From positions 1 through 64,000 of the forward strand of contig JAHDCS010000006.1 in the NCBI GenBank assembly GCA_020629755.1: a stretch of DNA of 64,000 bases, read 5' to 3'. Source of the stretch: Flavobacteriales bacterium. GTDB lineage: Bacteria; Bacteroidota; Bacteroidia; Flavobacteriales_G; JALEGO01. The position numbers and the translations under genes are program-made. Under the pieces are notes generated by a model. The model was not told where the DNA came from and ran no database searches. It saw nothing but the letters and a program-made list of their open reading frames with translations. Of the stretch, positions 63,454 through 64,000 are shown one piece after another (position 1 is the stretch's first letter; each line of letters begins with the position of its first letter).

Positions 63454-64000
63454 ATGCGCTACTTAATCTATTTATTTGGGGGGATGCTTATTTTAAGCTC
63501 ATGTAGAGAAAAGATTGATTTTGATTTAAACGACGACTTGCCTCGACTGGTTATTGACGCAACAATGTCTACAGATTACAAACGCCACAAAATTGAAATC
63601 ACAAAAACCTCAAGTTTTTACAATCAGCAAGAGGCAGAAAAAATATCTGGTGCTCAAGTCACCGTATCAGATGGCACACAAAATATCGTTTTTAATGAAT
63701 TAATGCCTGGCGTTTACTTAAGTGACTCCGTTGCTGCACAGGTAGGCAAGACTTATCAATTAAATGTCACTTACCAAGGCGAATCATACATGGCCTCTTC
63801 AAGCGTTTTTCCAGTGTCACAGCTCGACAGCATTGTGACTGTTCAAGAATTTGACACCATTCCTATTATCAACGAAGTAGACTCAACGTATTCTTTAGGT
63901 ATAGCCATTACCGAACAAGCAGGTCTTGGTGATTACTACCTATTTAAATATTATATTAATGGCTTTTTAGAGTCTGACACAATACGCGAATATTCGTTTA
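63454..64000 (+). CDS. DUF4249 lipoprotein, N-terminal part (C-terminus outside window)
   Basis: Open to the window end, 182 codons. It begins with a lipoprotein signal, MRYLIYLFGGMLILSSC, where the FGGM codons contain the octamer. The rest, KIDFDLNDDLPRLVIDATMSTDYKRHKIEITKTSSFYNQQEAEKISGAQVTVSDG, matches the DUF4249 family of surface lipoproteins that pair with TonB receptors. The next gene downstream cannot be seen. The ORF track omits it because the stop is outside the window. Confidence 0.88.
   Translation, partial: MRYLIYLFGGMLILSSCREKIDFDLNDDLPRLVIDATMSTDYKRHKIEITKTSSFYNQQEAEKISGAQVTVSDGTQNIVFNELMPGVYLSDSVAAQVGKTYQLNVTYQGESYMASSSVFPVSQLDSIVTVQEFDTIPIINEVDSTYSLGIAITEQAGLGDYYLFKYYINGFLESDTIREYSF
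63478..63485 (+). repeat. GGGGGGAT octamer copy 22
   Basis: In the DUF4249 lipoprotein signal, coding strand, FGGM codons. Confidence 0.8.

Noticed and set aside
738-63485. GGGGGGAT as a KOPS-like chromosome-segregation signal
   Set aside because: Such signals point toward the terminus. Here 8 copies point one way and 14 the other, mixed along the window with no single switch point.
1-64000. tRNA, rRNA, CRISPR, insertion sequences or integrase genes
   Set aside because: Intergenic gaps are under 200 bp and show no cloverleaf, spaced repeats or transposase signatures.

Overview
The window comes from an AT-rich chromosome of a Bacteroidota bacterium, most likely order Flavobacteriales. Support: promoters of the Bacteroidota type (TTG, 18-22 nt, TAnnTTTG); lineage-restricted families (DUF4293, DUF4295, DUF4249, DUF1573, the Bacteroidota form of LptD); a type IX secretion (T9SS) sorting domain; Rho with a long disordered insert; many Gram-negative outer-membrane barrels; and almost no Shine-Dalgarno signals. 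It looks like ordinary, densely packed core chromosome. I see no tRNA, rRNA, CRISPR array, integrase, transposase or prophage. No stretch over 300 bases lacks a gene.

Layout. 1-13.4 kb is mostly metabolism and housekeeping: a cut-off secreted protein, sucC, ribD, prmC, a coiled-coil secreted protein, kmo, rho, DUF4293, panC, accC-accB, hemW and a sensor histidine kinase. 13.4-22.5 kb is an envelope block: three related barrel proteins with calcium-binding thrombospondin type-3 repeats, one repeat protein with a SPOR-like tail, a LOG-family nucleotidase and a PorE-like propeller protein. 22.6-35.7 kb holds ftsY, DUF4295, rpmG, a MORN protein, a possible kinase-fold protein, aroQ, two lipoproteins, a fused 2-oxoacid dehydrogenase E1, a tail-fibre-like protein coupled to a T9SS cargo, a methyltransferase, waaA and a barrel protein. 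35.7-42.0 kb is a tightly overlapping nucleotide-sugar operon (wbpE, ugd, uxs, wbpD, wbpB, wbpA) for UDP-xylose and a UDP-2,3-diacetamido-glucuronate. 42.0-50.1 kb runs leftward: lptD, mreD, mrdA, glyS, DUF3108, MBL hydrolase. 50.1-57.4 kb runs rightward: amidase, MlaD-like, two Fe-S proteins, a small conserved protein, two glycosyltransferases. 57.4-64 kb holds a TlpA-like lipoprotein, an epimerase, DUF1573, a CtpA protease, and a TonB receptor with its DUF4249 partner, cut by the window end.

How the genes fit together. Much of the window builds or services the cell envelope: LPS (waaA, lptD), surface sugars (wbp operon, glycosyltransferases), peptidoglycan (mrdA, mreD, amidase), T9SS cargo and outer-membrane barrels.

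Most notable signal. The octamer GGGGGGAT (reverse complement ATCCCCCC) occurs 22 times by hand count, where roughly one or fewer is expected by composition. It accounts for 22 of the 23 runs of six G or C that I found. All copies are inside genes, split evenly between coding and template strands, and in several reading frames. This points to selection on the DNA itself, as for a Chi-like, uptake or protein-binding site. In several signal peptides the motif appears to force odd residues such as FWGD into the sequence.
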